Shown here piece after piece: positions 1-8,317 of a stretch of 21,940 nucleotides of DNA. Under the pieces are notes generated by a model. The model searched no databases. It was not told the origin of the DNA and worked only from the letters and a program-made list of their open reading frames with translations. The stretch lies in NCBI GenBank assembly GCA_025997795.1, contig BNVB01000044.1, positions 1 to 21,940 of the forward strand. Reading direction: 5' to 3'. Each line of letters begins with the position of its first letter. Within the stretch, counting starts at the first letter, position 1. The position numbers were made by a program, and so were the translations under genes. This DNA is from Spirochaetia bacterium. Its GTDB lineage: Bacteria > Spirochaetota > Spirochaetia > Treponematales > Breznakiellaceae.

Positions 1-1
1 C

Positions 2-943
2 ATTTCGCCCCGGGCAAAAATGAAGGCCCAGGAGAGGGACATAAACTGGCAGACTCTGCGGGGTTCCGGCCCCGGGGGGATGATCGTGGAAAAGGATATG
101 CCCGATTCAGACGGACAATCCGGCGTAAGGGCTACCCCCCTGGCAGTAAAAACAGCATCCCTTACCGGGGTGGATCTGGCGGGTATTACCGGAACCGGTT
201 CCCACGGCAAAATTACCCGGCAGGATGTCCGGTCTGCCGGCACAGGGTTTAACCGACCGGGGTCCGAACGGAAGATTATCCCCATGCGGGGTATGCGAAA
301 GATTATTGCCGAACGGATGAAGTTAAGCCAGAACGAAAATGCTCAAACCTGCCACCGTATATCGGTACGCATGGATGAGGCGGTACGAGTGCGGGCAGCG
401 CTGGAAAAGACGGTAAGTTACAACGACCTTATTGCCCTGGCGGCGGTGCGGGCCCTGGTGGATTTTCCCGCGGTCAATGCCGAACTTACCCCCGAAGGGA
501 TTTGGCAGAAGGATTTTGTAAACCTGGGAGTGGCGGTGGCGGTGGATGACGGCCTTATTGTGCCGGTGGTAAAAAACGCCGATATGCTTTCCCTGGGGGA
601 TCTGGGTGCTGCCATCAAAGACCTGGCGGAAAAAGCCCGTACAGGCGCCCTGGGACCAGACGACTATAGCGGCGGAACCTTTACCATTTCCAACCTGGGA
701 ATGTTTGGCCTGGAAGAATTTGTGGCCATTATCAATCCGCCCGAAGCGGGAATCCTTGCGGCGGGAAAAATTGAAGACACCCCCGTGGCGGTGGAATTAG
801 GCGGCGGGAAAAAAGCCGTAGAAATTCACCCGGTAATGAAACTTACCCTAAGTTACGATCACCGGGTGGTGGACGGCGCTCCTGCGGCTCAGTTCCTTAA
901 GCGGATTAAGGAGTATCTGGAAAATCCTTACCGGATGTTATAA
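2..943 (+). CDS. 2-oxo acid dehydrogenase complex E2 component (dihydrolipoyl acyltransferase), 5'-truncated
   Basis: The reading frame is open to the left edge, so the start and any lipoyl domain lie outside the window. The visible part begins inside a peripheral-subunit (E3)-binding domain (ISPRAKMKAQ...GSGPGG). A second such domain follows (ATPLAVKTA...GTGSHGKITRQDV), then a flexible stretch and the catalytic acyltransferase domain. The active-site motif DHRVVDG is near the C-terminus and the conserved TFTISNLGMFG segment is present. E2 moves an acyl group from lipoamide to CoA in pyruvate, branched-chain, 2-oxoglutarate or acetoin dehydrogenase complexes. The sequence reads most like pyruvate or acetoin type, but the substrate cannot be fixed without E1. 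An SDR gene starts 13 nt downstream, and an E3 gene lies at 6862-8298. Family is certain; substrate is not. Confidence 0.93.
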   Translation: MSPRAKMKAQERDINWQTLRGSGPGGMIVEKDMPDSDGQSGVRATPLAVKTASLTGVDLAGITGTGSHGKITRQDVRSAGTGFNRPGSERKIIPMRGMRKIIAERMKLSQNENAQTCHRISVRMDEAVRVRAALEKTVSYNDLIALAAVRALVDFPAVNAELTPEGIWQKDFVNLGVAVAVDDGLIVPVVKNADMLSLGDLGAAIKDLAEKARTGALGPDDYSGGTFTISNLGMFGLEEFVAIINPPEAGILAAGKIEDTPVAVELGGGKKAVEIHPVMKLTLSYDHRVVDGAPAAQFLKRIKEYLENPYRML

Positions 944-956
944 TGGAGGTGTTGAT

Positions 957-1697
957 ATGTTTACATTGGAAGGAAAATTTGCCCTTGTTACCGGAGCCGC
1001 CGGGGGCATTGGGGCGGCATGCGCAGCGTTTTATGCCCGGCACAAAATAAGCGGCCTTGCCCTTACCGATGTACGTCAGGAAAATCTGGAAAAAACTGCC
1101 GCAGAAATTGAAAGCAAAACGGGCCTTAAAAGTTTCTGTTTCGCCGCGGATCTTCGCAGGGAAGAAGCCGACAAATCCCTAGTAGCGGAGGTGTGCAAAA
1201 AATTCGGCCGTCTGGACATACTCTTAAACTGCGCCGGAGTTTCCCGCCGGGGCAGCCTCTACGATGTAACCGAAGAACAATGGGATTTTACCTTTGACAT
1301 TAACGTTAAGGGGCTTTTTTTTATTTGCCGCGAAGCCTACCGTGTTATGGAAAAGCAGGGCGGCGGCTGTATTATTAACCTTGCTTCCCAGGCTGCCCGC
1401 AGCGGCGGTATTGTGGTAACCCCCGATTATCCTTCCTCCAAAGCCGCTGTTCTTACCTTGACCAAAAGTCTTGCCAAAGCCGGTGCGGCCAAACAAATCC
1501 GGGTAAATACCGTTGCTCCGGGACTTATCGCCACCGAGATGACCACCGGCTTTGGTTACGATCCCAAAACCGTACCCCTGGGCCGTATCGGTTCCGGCGA
1601 AGATGTTGCCGGTGCATGCCTCTTTTTAGCCAGCGATTATGCAGCGTACATTACCGGCGCCTGTATCGATGTTAACGGCGGAATTGCAATGGTGTAG
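957..1697 (+). CDS. SDR-family NAD(P)-dependent oxidoreductase
   Basis: A 246-residue classical short-chain dehydrogenase. The Rossmann motif TGAAGGIG is at residues 12-19, NCAG (for the usual NNAG) at 91-94, and the catalytic residues are Asn116, Ser144, Tyr158 and Lys162 (YPSSK). The C-terminus, ITGACIDVNGGIAMV, is typical of the family. The start is set by GGAGGT seven bases upstream of the ATG. The gene follows the E2 gene by 13 nt and is probably cotranscribed with it. Related enzymes include 3-oxoacyl-ACP reductases, acetoin/diacetyl reductases and sugar-alcohol dehydrogenases. Placement beside a 2-oxo acid dehydrogenase complex fits an acetoin or diol reductase, but this is inference from context only. 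Confidence 0.9.
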   Translation: MFTLEGKFALVTGAAGGIGAACAAFYARHKISGLALTDVRQENLEKTAAEIESKTGLKSFCFAADLRREEADKSLVAEVCKKFGRLDILLNCAGVSRRGSLYDVTEEQWDFTFDINVKGLFFICREAYRVMEKQGGGCIINLASQAARSGGIVVTPDYPSSKAAVLTLTKSLAKAGAAKQIRVNTVAPGLIATEMTTGFGYDPKTVPLGRIGSGEDVAGACLFLASDYAAYITGACIDVNGGIAMV

Positions 1698-1734
1698 GCA
1701 AATTCCGGCCTTACGGTTTTCTGGCGCTGCTTGA

Positions 1735-2286
1735 TCACAAACCCAGAAAAATTCCCGCAGTTCCTGCGGCGGCGATATACAGTATGGGATGTTTTTTGAA
1801 TTTCCATATCAGCAAAAAAAGAACCGCAAAAAGAACCAGTTCTTTCCAGCGTATATCCTCGTACCAGCGGCCGGCAGAGCCTGAATAAAGGGAAAGCGCA
1901 ATAACCCCAAAACCCGCCGCCGTTATAAGACCTGCCGCCGCCGGACGGAGACCGCCAAAAACAGCCTTGACCACCGTACTTTCTTTAACGGCGGTAAGTA
2001 TTCGGGAGACAAGCAGGATGACAATAATTGCAGGGCTTATGAGGCCCAAAGGAGCAAGTACAAGTCCGGGAAAACCGGCGGCGGCATAACCGGTTTGGGC
2101 TGCCATGTTGACTCCGATGGCCCCCGGAGCAGATTGGGCAATGGCAAGAAAATTGCCAATCTGTTCCGCTCTGATCCAGCCGTACCGTGCGGCCAGGTTG
2201 TACAAAAAAGGCAGGGTGGCAAGTCCGCCGCCGATGGAAAAAACACCAATCTTGAAAAATTCGGCATAGAGTAAAAGCAGCTTCAC
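1735..2286 (-). CDS. Chromate/anion transporter, single CHR domain (second of a pair)
   Basis: A 183-residue hydrophobic protein of the CHR family in its short single-domain form. The family signature is near the N-terminus (FFKIGVFSIGGGLATLPFL, then QSAPGAIGVNMA), followed by several membrane segments. Short CHR proteins act as pairs that together equal one long ChrA. The start is GTG, overlapping the TGA of the upstream partner by 4 nt (GTGA), so translation is coupled. It is the last gene of the rpiB-chr-chr operon. The family exports chromate, and because chromate resembles sulfate, other oxyanions or sulfonates are possible substrates here. The true substrate cannot be read from the sequence. 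Confidence 0.88.
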   Translation of the reverse strand: MKLLLLYAEFFKIGVFSIGGGLATLPFLYNLAARYGWIRAEQIGNFLAIAQSAPGAIGVNMAAQTGYAAAGFPGLVLAPLGLISPAIIVILLVSRILTAVKESTVVKAVFGGLRPAAAGLITAAGFGVIALSLYSGSAGRWYEDIRWKELVLFAVLFLLIWKFKKHPILYIAAAGTAGIFLGL

Positions 2287-2840
2287 GAAGGGCCTTCTTT
2301 TCCCGCCCGAGGTTTTGGCAGGTAGAGGAGCCAGCCCAGCACAGCTGCGCTTATTACAACATATACCGGAGAAACGCTGAACAGGGCGGAAAGGGCAAAG
2401 GCGGCGGCAAAAATTACCAGGCTTTTTATGGATTTATAAAAGCCCTTAAGCAGTTTGAGTACCGTATCAAGTATCAGTGCGCCAACGGCGATCCGTATTC
2501 CCGCAAAAGCATGCTGAACAAGGGCATATTCAGCAAAGCGGCTGATAAACAGGGAGATCACCGCCATTAGCAGGAGACCGGGAAAAATAAAACTTAAGGT
2601 AGCAAGAACACCGCCCAGATACCCCTTGCGCTTGTAACCCACAAAGGTAGATACATTGACCGCGATGATACCGGGGGTAACCTGGGCAATGGTATAGTAA
2701 TCCATTACCTCGTCCATGGTAATCCAGCCCTTTTTCCGGATAAGTTCCCGATCAAGCACGGGAACCATGGCATAACCGCCGCCAAAGGTAACAGCGCCTA
2801 TTTTGATAAAGGTCCGTATTAATTCAAAATATGCTTTCAT
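2283..2840 (-). CDS. Chromate/anion transporter, single CHR domain (first of a pair)
   Basis: A 185-residue membrane protein that opens with the CHR signature IKIGAVTFGGGYAMVPVL and then carries the conserved YTIAQVTPGIIAVNVSTFVG segment and multiple hydrophobic helices. It starts 6 nt after the rpiB stop codon and overlaps the next chr gene by 4 nt, so the three genes form one minus-strand unit. It is the probable partner of the adjacent CHR protein in a hetero-oligomeric inner-membrane anion exporter. Being cotranscribed with a sugar-phosphate isomerase is unusual for a plain chromate resistance locus and suggests a metabolic anion as substrate. That last point is inference. Confidence 0.88.
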   Translation of the reverse strand: MKAYFELIRTFIKIGAVTFGGGYAMVPVLDRELIRKKGWITMDEVMDYYTIAQVTPGIIAVNVSTFVGYKRKGYLGGVLATLSFIFPGLLLMAVISLFISRFAEYALVQHAFAGIRIAVGALILDTVLKLLKGFYKSIKSLVIFAAAFALSALFSVSPVYVVISAAVLGWLLYLPKPRAGKEGPS

Positions 2841-2846
2841 TTTTAA

Positions 2847-3299
2847 TCAGACAGGCTCTTTTCCCGTTTCCACCCCCATAATTTGATCTACCCGGCGGCT
2901 GTGCCGTTCTCCGCCGTCAAAGGGGGTTTCCAGCCATATCCGGGCAATCATTTTTGCCAAATCGGGTCCCACAACACGGCCCCCCAGGGCAAGCATATTG
3001 GCATTGTTGTGGGCACGGGACATTTGGGCGGAAAAACAATCCGTACAGACCACACAACGTATGCCCTTAACCTTGTTCGCCGCCAGGGATATGCCGATGC
3101 CGGTGCCGCAAAAGATGATGCCCCGCTCACAGGCACCCGATGCGACAAGTTTTGCCGCCCGGTACCCCCAAATGGGATAATCGGTACTTTCGGTACTGTT
3201 GGTTCCCAGATCCTTGTAGGGCAGCTTAAGGGTTTCCAGGACTTCGATAATGGGCTGTTTTAAGACCAGGCCCCCGTGGTCATTGGCTAGGACAATCAT
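2847..3299 (-). CDS. rpiB: RpiB/LacAB-family sugar-phosphate isomerase
   Basis: A 150-residue RpiB-type isomerase. It begins MIVLANDHGG, has the catalytic cysteine in IIFCGTGIGISLAANK and the conserved MSRAHNNANMLALGGRVVG. The frame stays open 37 codons further upstream, but this ATG is preferred because GGAGGAAC sits just before it and the upstream residues do not resemble the family. RpiB interconverts ribose 5-phosphate and ribulose 5-phosphate; relatives isomerise allose, galactose and other sugar phosphates, and at least one is reported to act on a C4 sulfosugar. It heads an operon with two CHR transporters and lies back to back with the aldehyde dehydrogenase operon. Isomerase family is sure; substrate is open. 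Confidence 0.92.
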   Translation of the reverse strand: MIVLANDHGGLVLKQPIIEVLETLKLPYKDLGTNSTESTDYPIWGYRAAKLVASGACERGIIFCGTGIGISLAANKVKGIRCVVCTDCFSAQMSRAHNNANMLALGGRVVGPDLAKMIARIWLETPFDGGERHSRRVDQIMGVETGKEPV

Positions 3300-3315
3300 A
3301 GTTCCTCCATTTTTT

Positions 3316-3365
3316 AGTATACTGGAATAAATATGTTGACAGCAAGGGAAATGGTAAAGTAGTAT
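3316..3365. promoter_or_regulatory. Back-to-back divergent promoters for rpiB-chr-chr (-) and the aldehyde dehydrogenase operon (+)
   Basis: On +, TTGACA at 3336-3341 is followed after 18 bp by TAGTAT at 3360-3365. On -, TTGCTG (3345-3340) is followed after 18 bp by TATACT (3321-3316), upstream of the rpiB ribosome site. The two -35 boxes overlap by two bases, so RNA polymerase could probably occupy only one promoter at a time. Motif reading only; start sites are unproven. Confidence 0.5.
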
Positions 3366-3413
3366 GATGGTAAGACCAATTTTACCTTTATTGTACTTTT
3401 TAAGGAGCAAACC

Positions 3414-4766
3414 ATGGAAATAGCAGATATGGTTAAAAAATCCCGGGCTGCCCAGGAAGTAATTTCCGCTTATTCACAGGAACAAATTGATACGGTGGTG
3501 CGTATGCTGGCAAAGGTGGTGTACGATAACGCCGAACCCCTGGCAAAAATGGCGGCGGAAGAAAGCCGCATGGGGGTTTATGAGGATAAAATTATTAAAA
3601 ATAAAGGCAAGGCCAGAATCCTCTGGTACGGCCTTAAGGGCAAAAAATCCGTAGGGATTCTGGAATACGACGAAGCCGCAGGTTTAGCCCTGGCGGCAAA
3701 ACCTATGGGGGTTATCGGGGCGGCTACTCCCTGTACCAATCCCATTGTTACCCCCATGTGTAACGCCATGTTTGCCATTAAGGGGGGTAATTCGATCATC
3801 ATTGCTCCCCATCCCCGCAGCAAAAAATGCGCCAAGCGGCTTAAAGAACTCTACGATGTCGAATTTGACAAACTGGGAGTTCCCAGGGATATATTCCTTG
3901 TAATCGAGGAACCCACCATCGACTTGAGTACCGAATTGATGAAGGCCGTGGATGTGGTCATTGCTACAGGCGGGGCCGCCATGGTTAAGTCCGCCTATTC
4001 TTCCGGCAAACCCAGTTTTGGCGTTGGTCCCGGTAATGTGCAGGGGCTTATTGATGACGATGTGGACATGGAGGAAACCGCCAAAAAGATGATCCAAAGC
4101 CGGATATTCGACAACGGTATTATTTGTTCCGGTACCCAGACCATTATCGCTTCCAAAAAAAAGTACCAGGCGCTTATAGAGACCTTTGTAAAAAACGGCT
4201 GTTACTATGTGGACGATCCGGCCAGGGTGGATGCCTTCCGCAGGGCAATTTTTCCCGGCGGACAAATCCACAAAGATTCGGTTGGTCAGAGTGCCGCCGT
4301 TATTGCCAAACTGGCGGGGGTAGACATTCCCGCCGGGACTAAGGCGATTATCCTTAAACCGGAAAAATACGGCAAGGACGATTTTTTGTCACGGGAAAAA
4401 ATGTGCCCCCTCATGACAGCCTACGAATACGATACCTGGGAAGAGGCGGTGGAAATTGCCTATGCCAATCTTATGGTAGAAGGGGCGGGCCATTCGGTGG
4501 ACATTCAGTCCAACAACAAAGCGCACATTGAATATGCGGGGCTTAAGCTGCCGGTTTCCCGAATCCTTGTAAACCAAGTTTGTACTTCCATGAACGGCGG
4601 GGCGTTCCAGAATTCCCTTTCGCCCACCACAACCCTGGGCTGCGGAAGCTGGGGGAACAATTCGATCAGCGAAAATCTTTCCTATTACCACCTCTTTAAC
4701 AAATCCCGGATAGCCTATGTAAAGCCTTCCTGGAATCAGCCCAGCGATGAGGAAATTTTCGCATAA
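3414..4766 (+). CDS. CoA-acylating aldehyde dehydrogenase (succinate-semialdehyde/sulfoacetaldehyde type)
   Basis: A 450-residue NAD(P)+-dependent aldehyde dehydrogenase of the CoA-acylating class, converting an aldehyde plus CoA to acyl-CoA. The catalytic cysteine is Cys238 in FDNGIICSGTQ. From memory the chain resembles Clostridium kluyveri succinate-semialdehyde dehydrogenase (SucD) over its whole length: YSQEQ near the start, TPCTNPIVTPMCNAM, VIATGGAAMVKSAYSSGKP and PTTTLGCGSWG near the end. This clade also includes sulfoacetaldehyde dehydrogenases, so the substrate is probably a small aldehyde with a negative end, though acetaldehyde is not excluded. The start has AAGGAG eight bases upstream. 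It heads an operon with a two-subunit acyl-CoA ligase and an E3 gene, implying acyl-CoA oxidation coupled to ATP formation. Confidence 0.9.
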   Translation: MEIADMVKKSRAAQEVISAYSQEQIDTVVRMLAKVVYDNAEPLAKMAAEESRMGVYEDKIIKNKGKARILWYGLKGKKSVGILEYDEAAGLALAAKPMGVIGAATPCTNPIVTPMCNAMFAIKGGNSIIIAPHPRSKKCAKRLKELYDVEFDKLGVPRDIFLVIEEPTIDLSTELMKAVDVVIATGGAAMVKSAYSSGKPSFGVGPGNVQGLIDDDVDMEETAKKMIQSRIFDNGIICSGTQTIIASKKKYQALIETFVKNGCYYVDDPARVDAFRRAIFPGGQIHKDSVGQSAAVIAKLAGVDIPAGTKAIILKPEKYGKDDFLSREKMCPLMTAYEYDTWEEAVEIAYANLMVEGAGHSVDIQSNNKAHIEYAGLKLPVSRILVNQVCTSMNGGAFQNSLSPTTTLGCGSWGNNSISENLSYYHLFNKSRIAYVKPSWNQPSDEEIFA

Positions 4767-4795
4767 TTTGTGCGCCGCTGGGAGGCGGCTTCTGC

Positions 4796-5950
4796 ATGAA
4801 ACTATTGGAATATCAGGCCAAGGAGCTCTTTAGCAAATATGCCATTCCTATTCAGAAGGGTATTGTCATTGAAACAAAAGACGGCGCTGCAGAAAAAATT
4901 CGTTCCGCCGGCCTGCAATTTCCCGTTGTAATAAAAGCCCAGGTCCAGATTGGCGGCCGGGGCAAAGCCGGGGGAGTTAAATTTGCCGATACGGTGGAAG
5001 AGGCGGCGGATCTGTGCGGCCAAATGCTCGGCATGGATATCCGGGGGTTTACGGCCAGGGAACTCCTTTTGGTAGAAAAAAAGGAAATTGCCAAAGAGTG
5101 GTACCTTTCGATCATGCTGGACCGGTATACCAAATCGCCGCTGCTTATCTTTTCTCCCCTGGGCGGCATGGACATTGAAGAAACCGCCCGTACCAGGGCG
5201 GACAAGATTGCCAAAGTGCCCATCGATCCGCTTCGGGGAGTCCAGGACTATGTAATTAGTTATGCCATGGACAAAACCGGTGCGGACAAACAGTATCAAA
5301 GCCAGTTAAAGGAAATGGCAGAAAAACTCTACAAGCTTTTTTTTGATTACTACACAATGTTGGTGGAGATTAACCCCCTGGCTATTGATGAAAACGGCAG
5401 TCTTATTGCTCTGGACGGCAAGGTGGAAGTGGACGACAACGCCCTGGCCCTGCTGCCGGACATGAGCGCCTGCCGGGATAAACTGCAGGAAGACCCCCAG
5501 GTGGTAGAAGCCCGAAGGGTAAACTTTCTTTTTATTCCCGTGGAAGAAGCGGGGGATATTGGGGTTATGTCCAACGGATCGGGAATGTTGATGAGCTGCA
5601 TCGATCTTATTACCAAAAAGGGAATGCAGATCCACGCCGCTCTGGATTTGGGCGGCGGAGCAACGGCGGAACGAATTGCCGAAGCGGTGCGGATCATGTT
5701 AAGCCGCCCCCGGATCAAAACGGTGTTTATCTGTATCTTTGGGGGCATTACCCGTTGTGACGAAGTTGCCAGGGGGGCGGTAATCGCCATGTCCCAAAAT
5801 GCGGCTTTGGGAAAACAGTTAATACTCCGCATGGAAGGAACCAACAAAGACGAGGCGGCAAAAATTGTTGCCGCCTCGGAGCTTCCCATTACCGTGGCCG
5901 AGGGTATTCCCAATTCGGTAGAAGCTATTTACCGGCTTCATAGGGGGTAA
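4796..5950 (+). CDS. Succinyl-CoA synthetase-like acyl-CoA ligase (ADP-forming), beta subunit
   Basis: A 384-residue ATP-grasp protein, close to the usual SucC length. It opens MKLLEYQAKELFSKY, followed by QIGGRGKAGGVKFA, LVEINPLAI (metal and nucleotide site), LDGKVEVDDNAL, then the C-terminal CoA-ligase part with SNGSGM, LDLGGGATAERI and FGGITRCDEVA. The enzyme converts acyl-CoA, ADP and Pi to acid, CoA and ATP. GGGAGG lies before the ATG inside a small GC-rich hairpin loop. The alpha subunit starts one base after the stop codon. Since the operon contains an acylating aldehyde dehydrogenase rather than other TCA genes, the physiological substrate may not be succinyl-CoA. Confidence 0.9.
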   Translation: MKLLEYQAKELFSKYAIPIQKGIVIETKDGAAEKIRSAGLQFPVVIKAQVQIGGRGKAGGVKFADTVEEAADLCGQMLGMDIRGFTARELLLVEKKEIAKEWYLSIMLDRYTKSPLLIFSPLGGMDIEETARTRADKIAKVPIDPLRGVQDYVISYAMDKTGADKQYQSQLKEMAEKLYKLFFDYYTMLVEINPLAIDENGSLIALDGKVEVDDNALALLPDMSACRDKLQEDPQVVEARRVNFLFIPVEEAGDIGVMSNGSGMLMSCIDLITKKGMQIHAALDLGGGATAERIAEAVRIMLSRPRIKTVFICIFGGITRCDEVARGAVIAMSQNAALGKQLILRMEGTNKDEAAKIVAASELPITVAEGIPNSVEAIYRLHRG

Positions 5951-5951
5951 G

Positions 5952-6848
5952 ATGAGCATTATTATCAATGAACATACCAAACTGCTGGTTCAGGGAATTA
6001 CCGGCAGGGAAGGCAGTTTCCATACCAAAACCATGCTGGAATACGGTACCAATGTGGCGGCGGGGGTAACGCCGGGTAAGGGCGGCCAGGACATTGTTTT
6101 TGACATAAACGGCAGACAGCTTACCGTGCCGGTGTTTAACACGGTACGGGAAGCGGCGGAAAAAACGGGCTGTAATGCAACCGTTATTTTTGTGCCCGCC
6201 AGGTTTACTCCCGCCGGGGTTTACGAAGCCGCCGATGCAGGAATTCCCGTTATCATGACAATTTCCGAACATACCCCTGTCCATGAAATGATGAAGTGTT
6301 ATTATGCGGCCCGCCAAAAAGGAAACCGCCTCTTTGGCCCCAACTCTTTTGGGATTATTTCTCCGGGCAAATGTAAGGCGGGTTTTATGGCTCACCAATA
6401 CTATACCCCCGGTCCGGTGGGGATCATGAGCCGGAGCGCCACCAACTGTTATGAAACGGTAATGATGATGACCGCCTGCGGTATCGGCCAGTCTACCTGC
6501 ATAGGCGTGGGGGGTGATATGATTCCCGGATCGGCCTTTGCGGATTTGCTCCCGGATTTTCAGGCGGATAAAGACACCAGGGCTATTGTGCTTATTGGCG
6601 AAATTGGCGGCAGCGAGGAAGAAATTGCTGCGGAATACATTAAAGCAAAGGTAACCAAACCGGTGGTAGCCCTGATTGCGGGAAAAAACGCCCCCAAGGG
6701 AAAAAACATGGGCCATGCAGGAGCCATTGTCGGCGCCGATGGTACGGGCAGTGCGGAAAACAAAGAAGCGGCCCTGCGGGATGCGGGGGTACACATTGCC
6801 GAAAGTACCACCCACATTGTAGAAATTCTTAAAACCCTAAAACTATAA
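5952..6848 (+). CDS. Succinyl-CoA synthetase-like acyl-CoA ligase, alpha subunit
   Basis: A 298-residue partner of the preceding beta subunit. It has the CoA-binding Rossmann domain (ITGREGSFH, GVTPGKGG, PVFNTVREA) and the phosphohistidine His255 in MGHAGAI. Two pocket motifs differ from what I recall of E. coli SucD: GPNCPG is GPNSFG (Ser132, Phe133), and SRSGTLTYE is SRSATNCYE (160-168). The Cys-to-Ser change falls at a residue (Cys123 in E. coli) reported to take part in catalysis, so acyl specificity may be shifted. GGGGG before the ATG overlaps the end of the beta gene. The lipoamide dehydrogenase gene begins 13 nt after the stop. Confidence 0.9.
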   Translation: MSIIINEHTKLLVQGITGREGSFHTKTMLEYGTNVAAGVTPGKGGQDIVFDINGRQLTVPVFNTVREAAEKTGCNATVIFVPARFTPAGVYEAADAGIPVIMTISEHTPVHEMMKCYYAARQKGNRLFGPNSFGIISPGKCKAGFMAHQYYTPGPVGIMSRSATNCYETVMMMTACGIGQSTCIGVGGDMIPGSAFADLLPDFQADKDTRAIVLIGEIGGSEEEIAAEYIKAKVTKPVVALIAGKNAPKGKNMGHAGAIVGADGTGSAENKEAALRDAGVHIAESTTHIVEILKTLKL

Positions 6849-6861
6849 ACTGGAGGTCCTT

Positions 6862-8298
6862 ATGGAACAATTTGATACAGCGCTTATCGGCGGAGGCCCC
6901 GTAGGGTATATAGCGGCCATACGCTGTGCCCAGTTGGGAAAAAAGACGGCACTTATAGAAAACCGGGACCTGGGAGGTACCTGTTTAAACCGGGGCTGTA
7001 TACCCACCAAGGCCCTGCTCCATACGGCGGAACTGTACAGCGAGATAAAAAACCACGGTAAGGATATGGGACTTCTGGCTGAGGGGATTGGCTTTGATTA
7101 TGCCGCCCTGGCTGCCAGGAAGGATGCGGTAATTAGCCGCCTTCGCCGGGGTATTGAGGCGCTTGTTAAAGGAAGGAAAATTACCCTTATCCGGGGCAGC
7201 GCCGCTTTTTCCGGCCCCAGGACACTCCGGGTTTCCGGAACGGAACCAGAAACAGCGTTAAACGGCGGCGAAATTACTATCGAAGCGGCGAATATTATTA
7301 TTGCCAGCGGTTCCGAGCCCGCATCCATTCCCGTACCGGGGGCGGATCTTCCGGTGGTGCTTAACTCCGATGCAGTATTGTCCCTGACCCGGGCGCCCGA
7401 ATCGGCAGTGATTATCGGCGGCGGGGTTATCGGTATTGAGTTTGCCACCTTGCTTAACAGCTTGGGTAAAAAAGTTACCATTATCGAAATGCTTCCTCAG
7501 ATCCTTAACGGCATGGATCAAAGTATCTGTGAAGGGATGACCAAGATCCTTACCAGGCGGGGAGTGGAAATCCATACCGCCGCAAAGCTGCTGGAAATCG
7601 CCCAGGGTTCTGGTACAAAGACCGGAGCCATCTGCGCTTACGAGGAAGGGGGCGCTAAAAAAGAGGCCTCCGGCGAAATTGTGATCATGGCGGTGGGCCG
7701 GCGGCCGGTAAGCAAAACCCTTAACCTTGCCGCGGCGGGCATTGCCGAAAACCGTGGTTTTATCACCGTGGACGAAAGGCTTGCTACCAATGTGCCGGGA
7801 ATCTACGCCATTGGGGATGTAACCGGCAAAGTTCAGCTGGCCCATGTGGCCAGCGCCCAGGGGCTTGTGGCTGCGGCGGCTATTGCGGCAGGCGCTGACG
7901 TCCACAAGGCACCCAAAATGGACTACGGCATTATCCCCGCCTGCGTGTATACCAGCCCGGAAATTGCCGCTGTGGGAAAAACCGAAACCCAGGTAAAGGA
8001 AGCGGGGCTTCCCTACAAGACGGGGATCTTCCCCGCCGCGGGTAACGGCCGCAGCCTTATCATGAATTCAACCGAAGGTTTTGTAAAAATTATTACCCAT
8101 GCCGAAACGGGGGAAATTCTTGGGGCCCATATTATGGCGAGCCGGGCTACGGACCTGATTGGAGAAATTGCCCTGGCCATGAAGGCCGAAGCCACCGTGG
8201 AAGAGCTGGCGGATACTATTCACGCCCATCCCACGGTAAACGAGATGATTATGGAAGCGGCCCACGATGTGGAAGGCCTTTGCTGTCATAAGGTATAA
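6862..8298 (+). CDS. lpdA: Dihydrolipoamide dehydrogenase (E3)
   Basis: A 478-residue flavoprotein disulfide reductase. The FAD motif GGGPVGYIAA is near residues 10-19, the redox disulfide Cys41/Cys46 is in GGTCLNRGCIPTK, the NAD motif is IIGGGVIGIEFA, the second FAD segment is YAIGDVTGKVQLAHVA, and the dimer-interface His-Glu pair is in HAHPTVNEM. It reoxidises dihydrolipoamide of E2 with NAD+. GGAGG precedes the ATG. It is the last gene of the aldehyde dehydrogenase-ligase operon, and with the E2 gene at the left edge it suggests a 2-oxo acid or acetoin dehydrogenase complex is encoded around this locus. It converges with the esterase gene, leaving only 19 nt between stop codons and no visible terminator. 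Confidence 0.95.
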   Translation: MEQFDTALIGGGPVGYIAAIRCAQLGKKTALIENRDLGGTCLNRGCIPTKALLHTAELYSEIKNHGKDMGLLAEGIGFDYAALAARKDAVISRLRRGIEALVKGRKITLIRGSAAFSGPRTLRVSGTEPETALNGGEITIEAANIIIASGSEPASIPVPGADLPVVLNSDAVLSLTRAPESAVIIGGGVIGIEFATLLNSLGKKVTIIEMLPQILNGMDQSICEGMTKILTRRGVEIHTAAKLLEIAQGSGTKTGAICAYEEGGAKKEASGEIVIMAVGRRPVSKTLNLAAAGIAENRGFITVDERLATNVPGIYAIGDVTGKVQLAHVASAQGLVAAAAIAAGADVHKAPKMDYGIIPACVYTSPEIAAVGKTETQVKEAGLPYKTGIFPAAGNGRSLIMNSTEGFVKIITHAETGEILGAHIMASRATDLIGEIALAMKAEATVEELADTIHAHPTVNEMIMEAAHDVEGLCCHKV

Positions 8299-8317
8299 CG
8301 ATAACGCACTAAGGCTG

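Noticed and set aside
1698..1734. Terminator between the converging SDR and chr genes
   Set aside because: No stable hairpin with a T-run on either strand in the 37-nt gap.
5925..6815. 296-codon minus-strand reading frame
   Set aside because: It lies antisense to the ligase alpha gene, which has clear family motifs; long antisense frames are a by-product of GC-biased codons here.
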